Origin: Bacteroidia bacterium
GTDB taxonomy: Bacteria > Bacteroidota > Bacteroidia > Flavobacteriales > Flavobacteriaceae
Assembly (NCBI GenBank): GCA_030432635.1
Contig: JAUIMB010000009.1
Coordinates: 62,001-126,000 of the forward strand
Direction of reading: 5' to 3'
DNA length: 64,000 bases
Below, in pieces: positions 54,344 to 63,600 of the stretch. How positions within the stretch are numbered: the stretch's first letter is position 1; each line of letters opens with the position of its first letter. The translations under genes and the position numbers were made by a program. A model generated the notes under the pieces. The model worked only from the letters and a program-made list of their open reading frames with translations, was not told where the DNA came from and made no database searches.

Positions 54344-54823
54344 ATGAAGTCCATAGTTATTTGTTTCTCATTATTATTCGGAATTTTAAGTGCGCAAGGA
54401 CAATCGCAGTCTTCCGAAGTGTATGCCATACTTAAAGCAAAAGATAGTGTTTTGTTCGAACGCAGTTTCAACCTCTGTGAAACTTACCATTTGAACGCAC
54501 TTATTTCTGAAGACTTCGAATTCTATCATGATAAATCTGGAGTGACCAACTCAAAGGCTGATTTCATTAAAATTATGGAAACTGGAATTTGTAACCCAAA
54601 TAACCCAACCACATCCAGACGAGAACTTGTTGGCAGCTTAGAAGTGTTCCCGCTATACGACAATGGCACATTATATGGCGCTTTGCAAAATGGAACCCAT
54701 AGGTTCTTCGAGACAACCAACGGCAAGGAAATCAAGGGAAGTATCGCCAAGTTTTCGCATTTATGGATTCTTGAAAACAACACATGGAAGTTAAAACGAG
54801 TGATCAGTTTTGATCACAAATAA
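54344..54823 (+). CDS. Exported NTF2-like protein (DUF4440 type)
   Basis: 159 residues. Signal peptide ending 'LSAQGQS', then one NTF2-fold domain: 'YAILKAKDSVLFERSFNLCE', 'LISEDFEFYHDKSGVTN', 'FSHLWILENNTWKLKRVISF'. The last strand is the typical end of DUF4440/SnoaL-like domains. Role unknown. It sits 123 bases after the pspC gene. Confidence 0.75.
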   Translation: MKSIVICFSLLFGILSAQGQSQSSEVYAILKAKDSVLFERSFNLCETYHLNALISEDFEFYHDKSGVTNSKADFIKIMETGICNPNNPTTSRRELVGSLEVFPLYDNGTLYGALQNGTHRFFETTNGKEIKGSIAKFSHLWILENNTWKLKRVISFDHK

Positions 54824-54881
54824 CATTATAAACTAATCATCAATCGTTACTGAAAACATCAGTACATAAACACAATTAATC

Positions 54882-55598
54882 ATGACAACACTCACGAAAA
54901 TTATTATCGCTGCCATATTGAGCGCCTTTTTAGTCTCCTGTAATCTTGACTTTGGAGTTCAGGGAAATGGCAATGTATCAACCGTTGAACGCAACCTCGA
55001 AGATGATTTTAATCGCATTGAGGCCAGCCGTGGACTTGATGTCTATCTCACCCAAAGTGACACTAAAATGTTAAAGGTCCAAGCCGATGAGAACCTTCAC
55101 GACTTAATTATTACAGAAGTTGAGGATGAAACCCTTAAAATCTATACTGCAGAGAACATTGGTCGGTGTGAATCCAAAAAAGTAATGGTCAATGTTAGTG
55201 ACCTTAGCCTTATTTCTGCTACCAGTGGTAGCGATGTATACTCTACAAATACTCTAGTGGCCAATGACATTAAATTGGTGACTACAAGTGGATCTGATAT
55301 GGAAGTGGATCTTGAGGCACAATCAACAACCTTGGCAGCAACAAGTGGTAGCGATATCAAAATTGCTGGAAGCACGACAACATTGAGTGCCTCAGCGACA
55401 AGCGGAAGTGACATAAAGGCGAGTAAGTTTATTTCGAAAACCTGTACAGCTGCTGCAACCAGTGGTGCTGATGTGGAAGTATACGTAGAAGAAAGCCTTA
55501 GCGCTGGAGCAACCAGTGGAGGCGATATTAGATATCACGGCAATCCGAAAAAGGTGAGCAAAAAAGACAGTTCAGCAGGAAGCGTAAAAGCCAAATAA
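54882..55598 (+). CDS. GIN-domain (DUF2807) lipoprotein with ATSGSD repeats
   Basis: 238 residues. The lipobox Cys is near residue 20 ('FLVSCNLDFG'). The GIN domain (DUF2807) is a right-handed beta-helix; here the rungs are very regular and read 'SATSGSDV', 'VTTSGSDM', 'AATSGSDI', 'SATSGSDI', 'AATSGADV', 'GATSGGDI' at the turns. The protein is probably an extracytoplasmic sheet-like binding or structural unit. Function unproven. A strong terminator follows. Confidence 0.85.
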   Translation: MTTLTKIIIAAILSAFLVSCNLDFGVQGNGNVSTVERNLEDDFNRIEASRGLDVYLTQSDTKMLKVQADENLHDLIITEVEDETLKIYTAENIGRCESKKVMVNVSDLSLISATSGSDVYSTNTLVANDIKLVTTSGSDMEVDLEAQSTTLAATSGSDIKIAGSTTTLSASATSGSDIKASKFISKTCTAAATSGADVEVYVEESLSAGATSGGDIRYHGNPKKVSKKDSSAGSVKAK

Positions 55599-55635
55599 GC
55601 CTTATAAACCAACCCATTAATCAATCATTTTTAGG

Positions 55636-55677
55636 CCATTTCAAACTTGAAATCAAGTTTGGGATGGTTTTTGTTTT
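55636..55677 (+). terminator. Terminator after the first GIN-domain gene
   Basis: A 15-pair stem with two G-U pairs (arms 55636-55650 and 55653-55667) has a 2-base loop and a T-rich tail (TTTTTGTTTT). Confidence 0.75.
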
Positions 55678-55684
55678 ATATTTG
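55677..55684 (+). promoter_or_regulatory. -7 element of the second GIN-domain gene
   Basis: TATATTTG matches TAnnTTTG, 21 bases before the ATG at 55706. A TTTG at 55658-55661 is only 15 bases upstream, so the -33 box is uncertain. Confidence 0.45.
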
Positions 55685-55705
55685 TTATAACTCTAATAAT
55701 AACAA

Positions 55706-56539
55706 ATGAAACGCATTAGCCTATTTCTATGTCTCATTTTGTGCGCTACTACTACAATCCATGCACAGGATGCTGAAAAAATAAAAGGTGATAAAAACCT
55801 GTCCATCAAACAGACTTATGTTGATGATTTTAATAAAATCATTATTGGTGGCGATTTTGAAGTTGAACTTTTCTACAATAAAAAAACCTCGGTTGAAATT
55901 GAAACCGACGATAACTTGCACGCCTATATCGACATACAAGTAATTGATAGTGTCCTTACATTATCAACAACTGCTGAGATAAGACCAAAAAAATTAAACA
56001 TAAAGATCAATTATGGAGATGCATTTTCCCATATTGAAGTGAAGGACAATGCCGAAGTAAGGTCGCTTACCTCTCTCGAGTTGAACAATGCCTCATTGGT
56101 GACCACAGGTTCAGCAAGAGCCTATTTGAACATCAAAACAGATAACTTTCGGTTTGTAAGCACAGACAAAACCAAAGTAAAACTGAATATCACAGCCAAT
56201 AATGTCACAGCTGAAGTAAGTGACAATACCAAGATGGATGCCTTAATCAATGCTACAGACGCAAAGTTAGACCTCTATCAACGTGCAAATGCTGATATCG
56301 AAGGAACAGTTAAGACCTTAGCACTTCGCACTGATAACAATGCAAAATTCAACGGAAAGAACTTTACCTCCAACACATGTACTGTACTTGCCGAAATGGA
56401 GTCGGATGTTTATGTTGAAGTGACCGATAGCATCACCATAGATGCCTCTGGCGCAAGTGAAATTTACCTTTATGGAAATCCGCAGATCACGATCAACAAG
56501 TTCCTAGATACTGTAAAACTTCAGAAAAAAGAAAAATAG
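55706..56539 (+). CDS. GIN-domain (DUF2807) exported protein
   Basis: 277 residues. A signal peptide ends 'TTIHAQ'; there is no lipobox, unlike its neighbour. The GIN-type beta-helix begins 'SIKQTYVDDFNKIIIGGDFE' and shows alternating rungs ('LRTDNNAKFNGKNFTSN', 'ITIDASGASEIYLYGNPQIT'), closing as in the first copy. The two proteins share architecture with little sequence identity, which suggests an old duplication. Gap to the M2 peptidase gene: 43 bases. Confidence 0.82.
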   Translation: MKRISLFLCLILCATTTIHAQDAEKIKGDKNLSIKQTYVDDFNKIIIGGDFEVELFYNKKTSVEIETDDNLHAYIDIQVIDSVLTLSTTAEIRPKKLNIKINYGDAFSHIEVKDNAEVRSLTSLELNNASLVTTGSARAYLNIKTDNFRFVSTDKTKVKLNITANNVTAEVSDNTKMDALINATDAKLDLYQRANADIEGTVKTLALRTDNNAKFNGKNFTSNTCTVLAEMESDVYVEVTDSITIDASGASEIYLYGNPQITINKFLDTVKLQKKEK

Positions 56540-56582
56540 TTCCTGTAACTCAAACCAACCTTAACAATTCAATTCAAACACA

Positions 56583-58400
56583 ATGAAAAAAACACTTGTT
56601 CTGCTAGCTGTCCTCATTGCTATGGCTTCCTGTAAAAAAGATAAAGAAAGCGTTAGTTCCTCTGCCATCCCTAAGGAAGAGGTTCAAACTTTTTTGGATG
56701 AATACACCGCAACCTATAAAAAGCTGTATTATGCGTCTTCGAAGGCTGAATGGGATGCAAACACTAAAATCGTAACTGGAGATACCACAAATGCTTACAA
56801 GGTCCAAAAAGCAAATGAAGCCTTTGCAAAATTTACAGGAAGTACAGATGTCATCGAGAAAACCAAAAAGTTTCTTGAACACAAGGATAACTTGGATATT
56901 GTTCAGGTACGTCAATTAAACTCTATTTTATATACTGCAGCCAATAATCCAGAAACAGTTTCTGATTTGGTTACAGAACGAATCGCAGCAGAAAATGCTC
57001 AGAACGAAGCACTTTTCGGTTTTGATTTCCAAGTAAACGGAAAGTCGGTAACCACTGGTGATATTGATAAGGTCTTACGTGAATCCAGTGACGAAGCTGA
57101 ACGGTTGGCAAATTGGGAAGCATCAAAAGACGTAGGTAAAGGACTTAAGGACGGACTTGAAAAGTTGAGGGACCTGCGAAATGAAACTGTAGCTGCGCTT
57201 GGTTACGACGATTACTTTACCTATCAGGTTTCAGATTACGGTATGACGCGACAGGAAATGCTCAATGAAATGAACAAGATGGTCAAGGAAGTTTGGCCAC
57301 TTTATAGAGAATTACATACTTGGGCAAGATATGAACTTGCACAAAAATACAATGCAGAAGTTCCAGATTACCTTCCTGCACATTGGCTTCCAAATAGATG
57401 GGGACAAGATTGGAGTGCGCTTGTAAGTGTTGAAGGCTTGGACATTGATGGTGTTTTGGCCGATAAAGATCCTGAATGGATTGTTAAGGAAGGTGAAGAA
57501 TTTTATAAAAGCATAGGTTTTGATGCACTGCCTAAGAGCTTTTATGAAAAGTCCAGCATGTATCCACTTCCAACAGATGCGCCTTACAAAAAAAACAACC
57601 ATGCCTCTGCTTGGCATATGGATTTAGAAAATGATTTACGTTGTTTGATGAGTGTTGTACCCAATGCCGACTATTATGAGACCATTCACCATGAATTGGG
57701 TCATATTTACTATTATCAAGCCTACACCAACCCAAATGTCCCACCATTATTAAGAGGAGGTGCCAATCGTGGTTATCACGAAGCCATTGGGAGTCTGTTG
57801 GGCTTTGCGGCCATGCAAAAACCGTTCTTGGCAGGAAAAGGGCTTGTTGATGCCGATGCACCTATCGATGAAACACAGAATCTATTAAAGGAAGCCCTTA
57901 ATAACATTATATTCTTACCCTTTTCTGCTGGTGTCATGACAGAGTTTGAAAATGCGTTGTATGCTGAAAACCTGCCGAAAGACCAATTCAATGAAAAATG
58001 GTGGGAACTTGCCAAGAAATATCAAGGCATGGTTCCTCCTTCAGAGCGTGGCGAAGCCTATTGCGATGCAGCTTCAAAAACCCATATTAATAATGATGCT
58101 GCTCAATATTATGACTATGCCGTATCTTATATTTTACTGTTTCAGTTTCATGACCATATTTCGAAAAATATCTTAAATCAAGATCCACATGCGACCAACT
58201 ATTTTGGAAGTAAAAAAGTAGGAACTTTTTTAAAGGGTGTATTGGAAACTGGAGCCAATAATGACTGGAGAGTGTTACTTAAGGAAAGTGTAGGTAGTGA
58301 AATGAGTGCGAAGCCTATGTTGGAATATTTCAATCCGTTAATGGATTATCTTAAAGAACAGAACAAAGATCGATCGTACACCTTACCAGAAACTCTTTAG
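56583..58400 (+). CDS. M2 family metallopeptidase lipoprotein (ACE-like)
   Basis: 605 residues. The lipobox Cys is near residue 18 ('AMASCKKDK'). The gluzincin site is complete: H370-E371-L-G-H374 in 'HHELGHIYYYQ' and the third ligand E400 in 'GYHEAIGS'. The C-terminal region has 'YYDYAVSYILLFQFHDH', a known stretch of angiotensin-converting-enzyme-type dipeptidyl carboxypeptidases. It would remove dipeptides from C-termini of peptides in the periplasm or at the surface. Single chain, one catalytic domain. Confidence 0.9.
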   Translation: MKKTLVLLAVLIAMASCKKDKESVSSSAIPKEEVQTFLDEYTATYKKLYYASSKAEWDANTKIVTGDTTNAYKVQKANEAFAKFTGSTDVIEKTKKFLEHKDNLDIVQVRQLNSILYTAANNPETVSDLVTERIAAENAQNEALFGFDFQVNGKSVTTGDIDKVLRESSDEAERLANWEASKDVGKGLKDGLEKLRDLRNETVAALGYDDYFTYQVSDYGMTRQEMLNEMNKMVKEVWPLYRELHTWARYELAQKYNAEVPDYLPAHWLPNRWGQDWSALVSVEGLDIDGVLADKDPEWIVKEGEEFYKSIGFDALPKSFYEKSSMYPLPTDAPYKKNNHASAWHMDLENDLRCLMSVVPNADYYETIHHELGHIYYYQAYTNPNVPPLLRGGANRGYHEAIGSLLGFAAMQKPFLAGKGLVDADAPIDETQNLLKEALNNIIFLPFSAGVMTEFENALYAENLPKDQFNEKWWELAKKYQGMVPPSERGEAYCDAASKTHINNDAAQYYDYAVSYILLFQFHDHISKNILNQDPHATNYFGSKKVGTFLKGVLETGANNDWRVLLKESVGSEMSAKPMLEYFNPLMDYLKEQNKDRSYTLPETL

Positions 58401-58421
58401 AACTTAAAGACAGAAACATAA

Positions 58422-58454
58422 AAGAAGCCCAAAGTATTGAACTTTGGGCTTCTT
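58422..58454. terminator. Bidirectional terminator between the M2 peptidase gene and trxB
   Basis: A perfect 14-base stem (AAGAAGCCCAAAGT, 58422-58435, and its complement at 58441-58454) has a 5-base loop between two converging genes. Confidence 0.82.
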
Positions 58455-58472
58455 ACTTTAGCTTTTTTTGGC

Positions 58473-59453
58473 TTAATTGTAAGTTGAGGTTGACACTTCA
58501 AAATCAGATTCCTTAGCAGCCAAATATCGTTCAGCATCCAAAGCAGCCATACAACCTGTACCTGCAGCTGTAACCGCTTGACGATATACATGATCGGCAG
58601 CATCACCAGACACAAAGACACCATCTATATTGGTTTTAGCAGTTCCAGGTACATTGATGATATAACCTGTTTCATCTAACTTGAGGTAATCCTTGAAAAT
58701 ATCTGTATTGGGTTTGTGACCAATAGCTACAAAGAAACCTGTAGCTGGAATCTCAAACTTTTCATTAGTTTGATTATTAAAGACACGCACTCCGGTAACA
58801 ACTTGTCCATCTCCCAAGACCTCATCAGTTTCAGTGTTATAAAGAATCTCAATATTCTCGGTGTTTTTTACGCGATTGGCCATGATTTTAGAGGCTCTAA
58901 ACTCATCACGTCTCACCAACATTGTAACTTTTTTGCATAATTTCGATAAATAATGTGCCTCTTCACAAGCGCTATCTCCAGCTCCAACAATAACCACTTC
59001 TTGATTTCTGTAGAAAAAGCCGTCACAAACAGCGCAAGCTGAGACACCTCCTCCAAGTTTCAGGTATTTCTGCTCAGAATCCAGTCCTAGGTATTTTGCA
59101 GATGCACCTGTAGATATGATAACTGTCTTACAGTGAATTTCCTTGGTATCATTCACCCATACTTTATGAATATCTCCAGAAAAATCCACTTTGGTAACCC
59201 AACCATCACGAATATCAGTCCCAAAACGAGCAGCTTGTTTTTGTAGTTCGATCATCATCTCTGGTCCAGTAATTCCGTCAGGATATCCTGGAAAATTTTC
59301 CACATCATTCGTGGTTGTTAATTGGCCTCCAGGCTGTGTGCCTTGGTATAACACAGGTTCCATATTTGCCCTTGACGCATAGATAGCTGCTGTATATCCA
59401 GCAGGACCTGAACCTATGATTAGGCAATTTACATGTTCGATTGTTTCAGACAT
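58473..59453 (-). CDS. trxB: Thioredoxin-disulfide reductase
   Basis: 326 residues. FAD site 'GSGPAGYTAA' at 15-24, active-site C140-A-V-C143 in 'SACAVCDGFF', NADPH site 'GAGDSACEEA' and the second FAD motif 'GVFVSGDAADHVYRQA'. TrxB reduces thioredoxin with NADPH. Length and all motifs are normal. It has its own promoter and terminator. Confidence 0.96.
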   Translation of the reverse strand: MSETIEHVNCLIIGSGPAGYTAAIYASRANMEPVLYQGTQPGGQLTTTNDVENFPGYPDGITGPEMMIELQKQAARFGTDIRDGWVTKVDFSGDIHKVWVNDTKEIHCKTVIISTGASAKYLGLDSEQKYLKLGGGVSACAVCDGFFYRNQEVVIVGAGDSACEEAHYLSKLCKKVTMLVRRDEFRASKIMANRVKNTENIEILYNTETDEVLGDGQVVTGVRVFNNQTNEKFEIPATGFFVAIGHKPNTDIFKDYLKLDETGYIINVPGTAKTNIDGVFVSGDAADHVYRQAVTAAGTGCMAALDAERYLAAKESDFEVSTSTYN

Positions 59454-59478
59454 AATTTAGATTTCAAATTTGGTAAAG

Positions 59479-59514
59479 CAAAAGTAGTAGTTTTGACGAC
59501 ATCCTTACGCCAAA
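59479..59514 (-). promoter_or_regulatory. Bacteroidota-type promoter of trxB
   Basis: On the minus strand TTTG (59514-59511) is followed after 24 bases by TACTTTTG (59486-59479). The spacing is slightly long. The leader would be about 20 bases. Confidence 0.5.
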
Positions 59515-59644
59515 GTTATTAACAGAAGTTATATTAACATAGGCGTTTTAAATATTAAAGCGACTGAAAATGAAGCTTAAAGTATAGGTAATGCAGTCAT
59601 TTTTTCGTAAATTTAAAGTGATTCACACGCTAAATCAATTCGTT

Positions 59645-60121
59645 ATGAAAACCATTGTCTCAATATTATTGATAGCTTCGCTCCTCTTTTCATGTAAAAA
59701 TAAGTCCGACAACACAAACGTTGAAACTATAGACCATCTTGAGAATACTGAAAAAAACAATGCGCTATTGGGTGCCTGGGAACTTGTAGGATATTATAAC
59801 TATGTAGACAATGAAGTAACCGATTCATTTCAAACAAGTGAAGGTTACCGACAGGTAAAAATCTATACAAACTCTAAAGTGATGTGGAGCAAATATGTGC
59901 CTTCAGATTCATCGGAATGGTTTGGATATGGAAGCTACAAAATAAGCGAAGGTGAGTTGATTGAAGTTTTGGAATACGGCTCTGAAATGATGAGTAGGAT
60001 TATTGAGGAAAAAAAGGAATTCAAGCACGAACTTATTATCAAGGGTGACGCCTTTAGTCAAATTGAAATCGACGATGACGGAAATAGGCTTTATGCTGAA
60101 AATTACAGGCGTATAGAATAA
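59645..60121 (+). CDS. Small lipoprotein with lipocalin-like domain
   Basis: 158 residues from ATG at 59645; the frame is open to 59591 but the lipoprotein signal begins at 59645. The lipobox Cys is near residue 17 ('LLFSCKNKS'). 'LLGAWELVGYYNYVD' opens a lipocalin-like barrel, followed by 'VKIYTNSKVMWSKYV', 'WFGYGSYKISEGELIEVLEY' and a closing 'IEIDDDGNRLYAENYRRI'. Such small lipocalin-like lipoproteins are common in Flavobacteriia and their ligands are unknown. Confidence 0.75.
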   Translation: MKTIVSILLIASLLFSCKNKSDNTNVETIDHLENTEKNNALLGAWELVGYYNYVDNEVTDSFQTSEGYRQVKIYTNSKVMWSKYVPSDSSEWFGYGSYKISEGELIEVLEYGSEMMSRIIEEKKEFKHELIIKGDAFSQIEIDDDGNRLYAENYRRIE

Positions 60122-60657
60122 CTAAAAGTGTACTTTTAACCTATATTCATTTTAATTCCTTCAAATATGGATCGTTCTCTAGACGCTTTTGGGTTTCCTT
60201 TTCCACATAGGATGTTAGATCAGGACATATACCAACCTCAATAAGACACTGATTTTTAGCCTATTTTAAAACTCTAATTTCATCAACTTTCATTCTCCAG
60301 TTTTTGAAAACGACTGGAATTCGAATATTATAAAACCCAATTCCATTTGAATAATTAACTGATTTTTAGTACATTTATCTTAGCTCAACGTATCTTAGCA
60401 TACACAAATGAGCATCTCCCTAATTTTTTTGGCAAGAATACTAGACCTTAGAATGTATCGATTGCACATTCTATAAGGATATATTCTTTATGATCGCAAT
60501 ATCTTGATTCTATTTTTGAATCATTAATTGTTGGTCTGATGATATGAAAACATAATCTATTTTCCGTTTATGACCCAAGTTTATAAAGCTTTAAGTCTCT
60601 ACGGAAGTATTTTCGAATACAGCATAAATCTTTAATAGTCATCATAAATCAGAAGCT
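60122..60657. other. Gene-poor stretch of 536 bases before the giant hydrolase gene
   Basis: No complete gene is visible. It holds a short AAAAGT/ACTTTT palindrome (60124-60137) after the lipoprotein gene, a broken minus-strand reading frame (60147-60260), a twice-used ACTGATTTTTAG string (near 60248 and 60359) and one TATTTTTG (60511-60518) that could be a -7 box for the following gene, although 140 bases from its ATG. It is notably longer than other spacers in this window. Confidence 0.6.
60147..60260 (-). pseudogene. Possible C-terminal gene remnant, unrecognised
   Basis: A minus-strand frame of 37 residues plus stop runs after an in-frame TAG (60263-60261). It reads 'AKNQCLIEVGICPDLTSYV' and then 'EKETQKRLENDPYLKEL', which looks like protein-coding sequence (helical, charged end) and has no start codon. 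It may be the tail of a decayed gene. No family recognised. Confidence 0.25.
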
Positions 60658-63600
60658 ATGACCAAGACAGCCAAAATAGTAGGTATCGATTACGATGTAA
60701 ATTCTGTCGACTACGTAGTACCTAATACATTTAGTAGACAATTCAAGCTAAAAACCTATATTGAAATCTCTTCGACACGTTCAGAAAATAAGGTCAATAC
60801 GGTTGAGTTTAAGGATGATGATTTAGTAGTGCTTCAATTCAGTGACAATACTGAATGGATAGGTCATCCTGAAGATGTCCAAGCGATATATGACAAAAAA
60901 ACATTAAACAAACGCTCATTGTCAAATGAGGACTATGTTTTTGACAACCAAATCATTTCCAAAAATGGAAATCGCGGTTTTTTGAAGCGTGCTGTTTTAA
61001 AACTATTTGGAATTTTATCACCTACCGTTAGTGCCAAGTCTGTTTCAGAAATTGCCATGAAGACCTTAGCTGAATCCTATGATAAGCGTATTCAATCGAA
61101 TCCTGGATTATATCAATTTGATGAAAATTTTGTGCGTCAAGAGTGTAGTTCAAACCTAGATAACTCTAGAAGTTATTTGGTATTGTTGCATGGCACCCTT
61201 TCAACAACAACTGACGCATTTTACAAACTTAACGACAACAACAAAACATGGCGAGAAATGGTAGCATTGTATGAAGATCGCGTACTGGCACTCGAGCATC
61301 ATACACTATCTGTAAGCCCTCTAAAAAATGCCCTTGATTTTCTCGAAGCATGCCCTAAAGGCATCACAATAGACATCCTCAGTCACTCTCGTGGTGGCTT
61401 GATTGCCGATATTCTTGCAAAGTGCGACCATCGAAATCCCGTTGTTGGGTTTAATGCTACAGAAATTGGCATCCTAGATTCCAAAGATATTGACTCTGAC
61501 ATTTCAGGAGAATATCTTGACAATCAACACTTAATGAAAGCCATAAATAAAATGGCTCAAGAGAAAAAAATTACGGTCAACAAAGTTATTCGCGTTGCCG
61601 CACCTGCTAGCGGTACAACAATTCTATCCAGGAGAGTTGATCACTTTTTTAACTTACTGCTTAACGCTGTATCGTTTGCTCTCGGCATTTCAAACCCTGT
61701 GTATCATACAGTTAAAGCATTTCTACTTGAAATTGTAAGTTTGAAGGAAAACCCTGAAATCTTACCTGGACTCAATGCCATGATGCCAGAGTCACTTTTT
61801 CAAAAAATGATGAATGCAGCCGAGACCCAAGTCGTAGGTCAATTGTACAATATTTCGGGTGATTCAGATATTGGCGGCATTAATTTTAATTCTCTTAAAG
61901 TCATTTTGGCCAATCTCTTTTATCAAGATGACAATGACCTAGTTGTAGACACAAGGAGAATGGAACATGGTATAAGACGTAAGGATGGTTTTTACAAATA
62001 TTTATCCAAAGGAAGCAATACAAATCACTTCAATTATTTCGACGAAAATGATTCATGTACTGCCATCATGGAGGCCTTAAGACACAATGAGCAACACCAA
62101 TTAAAATTATTTGAAAACCACGTATATACTGAAGGATATCGTGGTGTCCTTTTAGATGTGCTATCCATGGACGGAATCACCCTAAATCCAAAAATAGAAA
62201 CCATTACAAAAGATGTGGTTATACTAATACCAGGAATCATGGGTTCGACCTTGGCATATAAAGAGGAAGATCAATGGGTCGACATGCGTGAATTAAACCA
62301 AGGCGCTATAGTTAACACATTAGCAATAGATGGTGACGACAATGTTACAGCAAGTGGCGTTATAAAAAAATACTACTACAAGCTTGCCGAACATCTATCA
62401 GAAACCTATGATGTTTTGACCTTTCAGTTCGATTGGCGAAAATCAGTTCAAGAGGCTGCTGGTCGCTTAAAAGACACTATTGAAGACATCATAAAATCCA
62501 CTAGTGTTAAAATCCATATAGTTGCACATTCTATGGGAGGCTTGGTCGTACGTCAATGTATGATTGACCATCCAAAAACCTGGAAAAAATTTAAGCAAAA
62601 TGTTCAAAATAGGTTTGTGATGCTAGGCACACCTTGGCTTGGATCTTATCTTATAATGGAAGTTCTTACAGGTCATAGTAAACGTGTAAAGCAATTAGCA
62701 TTTATTGATTTTAAGCACGACCGCAAGGAACTTTTGGAAGTCTTCTGGAAATATCCTGGTGTTTTTGAATTACTACCAATCGAAACTGAGGATACAAACA
62801 GAAAGTTTTGGCAACAAAATTTTTGGACATCTTTAGATAGGAAAGTTGATCTTAAGCACATGCCTGATGTCAAGTCCAATGCACAATCCCTAAAAGACTT
62901 CAAAACTTATCGGGATAGAGTAATTGATTTTCTAGATGCTTTGGAAAATGATGATTTTAATAATATTTATTATATATGTGGCCAAGCCGACAAAACAGTA
63001 TTTGACTATACCTTTAAAAATCGTTTCTTGTCCAGTAAGCAAAAACTGGTCTATAAAGCAACCTCTCATGGTGATGGCAGTGTGACATGGAAAACTGGTA
63101 TCCCAAAACAATTGCTCGACACGCCTCGCCTATATTACACGCACACTTCTCATGGTGATCTAGCAAACGATGAGGATATGTTTCAAGGTATTTCAGATAT
63201 TCTAGAGCACGGGAGAACCAACCTTTTGAGCAACGACCAACCTGCATCAAGAAGCACCGAAGTTATTTCTGAAGTATTTGACTCTCCAGAACCTCTTGGC
63301 AATTCGGAAGCTGTAATCGATGCACTGTTTGGTACAACCGAACAACATCAACCGGAACCAGAACGCTTTAATGTAAGGGTGATTTATGGAGATCTTAAGA
63401 ATTCATCATATCCTGTGATGGTTGGGCATTTTTTTATGGATCTCATCCTTAGTTCAGAAAAAGCATTAGATAACTATCTCGACAATCGTTTATCCCAACG
63501 ATTGAGCATTGGCAACTATCCAGGAAAAATAGGTGAAAGTGAAGTCTTTTTCAACTTAAAAACACAACCCAAAGGTGCCATCGTATGCGGACTTGGAAAT

